From contig NC_010407.1 in the NCBI RefSeq assembly GCF_000069225.1, positions 1,736,001 to 1,800,000 of the forward strand: a stretch of DNA of 64,000 nt. Direction: 5' to 3'. Shown piece after piece: positions 61,936 through 64,000 of this stretch (position 1 is its first letter; each line of letters opens with the position of its first letter). A program made the translations under genes and the position numbers. The notes beneath the pieces were generated by a model. That model was given only the letters and a program-made list of their open reading frames with translations, ran no database searches and was not told the origin of the DNA. The stretch is from Clavibacter sepedonicus (lineage in GTDB: Bacteria; Actinomycetota; Actinomycetes; Actinomycetales; Microbacteriaceae).

Positions 61936-64000
61936 ATGAGCACCGACCCCGACCACCGCGACACCCGTCTGGACACCGTAGACCGGGTGCGGGACCTCCT
62001 CGCCCGCATGACGCTCGAGGAGAAGGCCGCCCAGATCACGTGCCCGTTCGGCACCGCGGTCGACGTCCACACCCCGCCGGAGGCCGGCTGGGGCACGGCC
62101 ACCGCGGCCCTGTTATCGCTCGGAGCGCTGCCCCGGGACGCGGCGCGGAAGGGCGACGCGCTGCAGCGGGCGCACGTGGAGGGCACCCGCCTCGGCATCC
62201 CCGTCCTGCTCGCCGAGGAGGCGCTCATCGGGCTCAAGGTCCGCGGAGCCACGACCTTCCCGGACGCCATCGCGCAGGCCGCCACCTGGGACGCGCCGCT
62301 CATCCGGACGGTCGCGTCGCGCATCGGCCTGCAGATGTCCCGCATGGGCATCCGCCAGGCGCTGTCCCCGCTCGCGGACGTGGCCCGGGATCCGCGCTGG
62401 GGCCGGGTCGAGGAGACGTACGGCGAGGAGCCCTACCTCGTCGGCACCATGGCCAGCGCGTTCGTGGACGGGCTGCAGACGGCGGATCCGGAGCGCCCGC
62501 TGATCGCCACCCTCAAGCACTTCATCGGCTACGGGGCGAGCGACGGCGGCCGCAACACCGACGTCGCGCACATGGGCGCCCACGAGCTCCGCGAGGTCTA
62601 CGCGCTGCCCTTCGAGATGGCCATCCACCTCGGCGGCGCCCGCGGCGTCATGCCGGCGTACAACTCCATCGACGGCGTGCCCGTCACCGGTTCCCGGGCG
62701 CTGCTCCGGGGGCTCCTCCGCGACGAGCTCGGCTTCGACGGCCTCATCACCTCCGACCTGGAGGCGGTGTCGCAGCTGTCCACCAAGCACGCCACCGCCC
62801 CGGATGCCGCCCATGCGTTCGCTCAGGCGCTGCGCGCCGGCGTCAACGCCGACCTCGACAACAAGGTCTCCGGGGGCGTCATCGTGGCCGCGGTGCGCGA
62901 CGGCGTGCTCACGGTGGCGGAGCTGGACGACGCGGTCGGCGGGATCCTCCGCGCGAAGCTGGAGATCGGGCTCCTCGATCAGCCGTACATCGACCTCGAC
63001 GCCGTACCCGAGTCCCTCGACTCGGACGAGGACCGGGCGCTCGCCCGCCTCGTCGCGGAGCGGTCCGCCATCCTCCTGCGCAACGAGGCCGTCGACGGCA
63101 CCCCGGTGCTCCCGCTGCCGTCGACGCCCCAGTGGATCGCCGTCATCGGCCCGAACGCCCACCGGCCGATGGGGCAGCTGGGGAACTACAGCTACCAGGT
63201 GCTCGACAGCATGACGCAGCGCTTCGCCGAGGCCGCCAACCCGCAGGCGCGCATCAGCGCGGACCTCGACACCGGGGCGGACGGCGCGGAGCTCCTCGTG
63301 GAGTCCGTGCCCGTCGTCACGTTCCTCGAGGGCATCCGCGCGCGGGCGCACGAGGGCTCCTCCGTCGTGTACGCCCGCGGCTGCCCCGTGAGCTCCGAGG
63401 ACCGCTCGGGCATCGCCGAGGCCGTCGAGACCGCCCGCACGGCCGACGTCGCCGTCCTCGTCGTCGGCGACCAGGCCGGCATCGGCGCGTACGGCACGGT
63501 CGGCGAGGGCATCGACAGCGCCACCTGCGAGCTCCCCGGCATCCAGCGCGAGCTCGTGGAGGCTGTCGTCGCCACCGGTACCCCCACGGTCGTCGTCCTC
63601 AGCCACGGGCGGCCCTATGTGCTCGGCTGGATGGCCGAGACGGTGCCCGCCATCGTCTCGTCGTTCTTCGGCGGCGAGGAGGCGGGCCCGGCCGTCGCCT
63701 CCGTGCTCTTCGGCGACGTGAACCCCGCCGGGCGGCTGCCCATCGCGATGCTGGAGTCCGTCGGAGCGGCACCGCTACCCTACTGGCGCACGCTGATGCC
63801 GGACAGCTACGCCGACGGATCCACGCGCGCGGTGTTCCCCTTCGGGCACGGCCTCAGCTACACGGCCTTCGAGTACCGCGACCTGGCGGTCGAGTCCGAC
63901 GAGGTGCCGACCGACGGTTCCGTCCGACTCTCCTTCACCGTCGTGAACGTCGGTGAGCGCTCCGGCGACGAGGTGGTGCAGGTCTACGGCCGCGACATGG
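61936..64000 (+). CDS. GH3 family beta-glucosidase, 3' end cut by window
   Basis: The first 688 codons of a GH3 enzyme are visible. The barrel has LKHFIGYGASDGGRN and the nucleophile Asp274 in GLITSDLEAVS; the second domain contains YARGCPVSSEDRSG and the Fn3-like domain begins near FPFGHGLSYTAFEYRD. It is closer to bacterial xylosidase/glucosidase GH3s than the GH3 gene at 57927. ATG 61936 has GAGGA seven bases upstream and fits relatives. An in-frame ATG at 61810, overlapping the MFS stop (TGATG) with GGAG seven bases before it, would add 42 residues including (Asp-Ser)7. Confidence 0.9.
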   Translation, partial: MSTDPDHRDTRLDTVDRVRDLLARMTLEEKAAQITCPFGTAVDVHTPPEAGWGTATAALLSLGALPRDAARKGDALQRAHVEGTRLGIPVLLAEEALIGLKVRGATTFPDAIAQAATWDAPLIRTVASRIGLQMSRMGIRQALSPLADVARDPRWGRVEETYGEEPYLVGTMASAFVDGLQTADPERPLIATLKHFIGYGASDGGRNTDVAHMGAHELREVYALPFEMAIHLGGARGVMPAYNSIDGVPVTGSRALLRGLLRDELGFDGLITSDLEAVSQLSTKHATAPDAAHAFAQALRAGVNADLDNKVSGGVIVAAVRDGVLTVAELDDAVGGILRAKLEIGLLDQPYIDLDAVPESLDSDEDRALARLVAERSAILLRNEAVDGTPVLPLPSTPQWIAVIGPNAHRPMGQLGNYSYQVLDSMTQRFAEAANPQARISADLDTGADGAELLVESVPVVTFLEGIRARAHEGSSVVYARGCPVSSEDRSGIAEAVETARTADVAVLVVGDQAGIGAYGTVGEGIDSATCELPGIQRELVEAVVATGTPTVVVLSHGRPYVLGWMAETVPAIVSSFFGGEEAGPAVASVLFGDVNPAGRLPIAMLESVGAAPLPYWRTLMPDSYADGSTRAVFPFGHGLSYTAFEYRDLAVESDEVPTDGSVRLSFTVVNVGERSGDEVVQVYGRDM

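Overview
The window is high-GC DNA from an actinobacterium, most likely a Microbacteriaceae member close to Clavibacter. Pointers are mycothiol synthesis (mshC), RbpA, PafB/PafC, an IS481-family element of the kind known from Clavibacter, -10 boxes of the TAnnnT type, and dense gene packing with 1-4 base stop/start overlaps. The genus is an inference; the class is well supported.

Layout. 1-7.6 kb, minus strand: fatty-acid beta-oxidation pair (thiolase plus a multifunctional FadB-type enzyme cut by the window edge), RNase D with a DUF3000 protein, and a rhodanese / SufE / RibD-C-like reductase cluster. 7.7-14.7 kb: ZapE ATPase, ammonium transporter with GlnR-like half-sites upstream, aldo/keto reductase, a frameshifted MarR-like gene, a HemK-like methyltransferase, a complete IS481-family element in a duplicated GCTAGC site, and a HIT-family protein. 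14.7-18.4 kb, minus: a four-gene glycine betaine/choline (OpuC-type) ABC transporter. 18.6-22.3 kb: J-domain/NERD-like membrane protein, epimerase-like protein, CorA and tRNA-Leu(GAG). 22.4-28.8 kb: M20 dipeptidase, UppP, MshC, PAC2 protein, HAD hydrolase and TrmI. 28.8-37.9 kb: FKBP lipoprotein, PafB, PafC, TatA, TatC, HelY-type helicase, Lnt and RbpA; the order matches the actinobacterial Pup-proteasome neighbourhood, but the proteasome genes are absent. 37.9-42.6 kb: GDPD phosphodiesterase, small NfeD-like protein, SDR oxidoreductase, S9 peptidase, NUDIX hydrolase.

From 42.6 kb the character changes to an accessory region: long gene-poor stretches, short tandem repeats, a Tat-type secreted polyester hydrolase of the cutinase/PETase fold, then carbohydrate catabolism. 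A LacI regulator, GH43 glycosidase, CUT1 sugar ABC transporter and YicI-type GH31 alpha-xylosidase form one hemicellulose/xyloglucan module. A GH1 glucosidase, two GH3 glucosidases and a sugar MFS transporter form a second, beta-glucoside module. Each module has its own operator type: paired ATGRCAACGT sites at the GH43/ABC divergent region, and three GTTG-N8-CAAC-like palindromes on the -35 regions of the GH1 and MFS promoters and in the GH3/MFS divergent region.

The modules are decaying. The second ABC permease has a +1 frameshift, the alpha-xylosidase has a nonsense codon 18 codons before its nucleophile, the GH1 gene has a +1 frameshift before both catalytic Glu, and an EamA transporter survives only as a fragment. 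The permease frameshift happens to read in frame into the alpha-xylosidase, making a misleading 738-codon open frame. I found no CRISPR array, prophage or new defence system. The most notable items are the regulon architecture, the point-mutation pseudogenes, the PETase-like enzyme with altered substrate-cleft residues, a set of probable leaderless promoters, and the missing proteasome genes.
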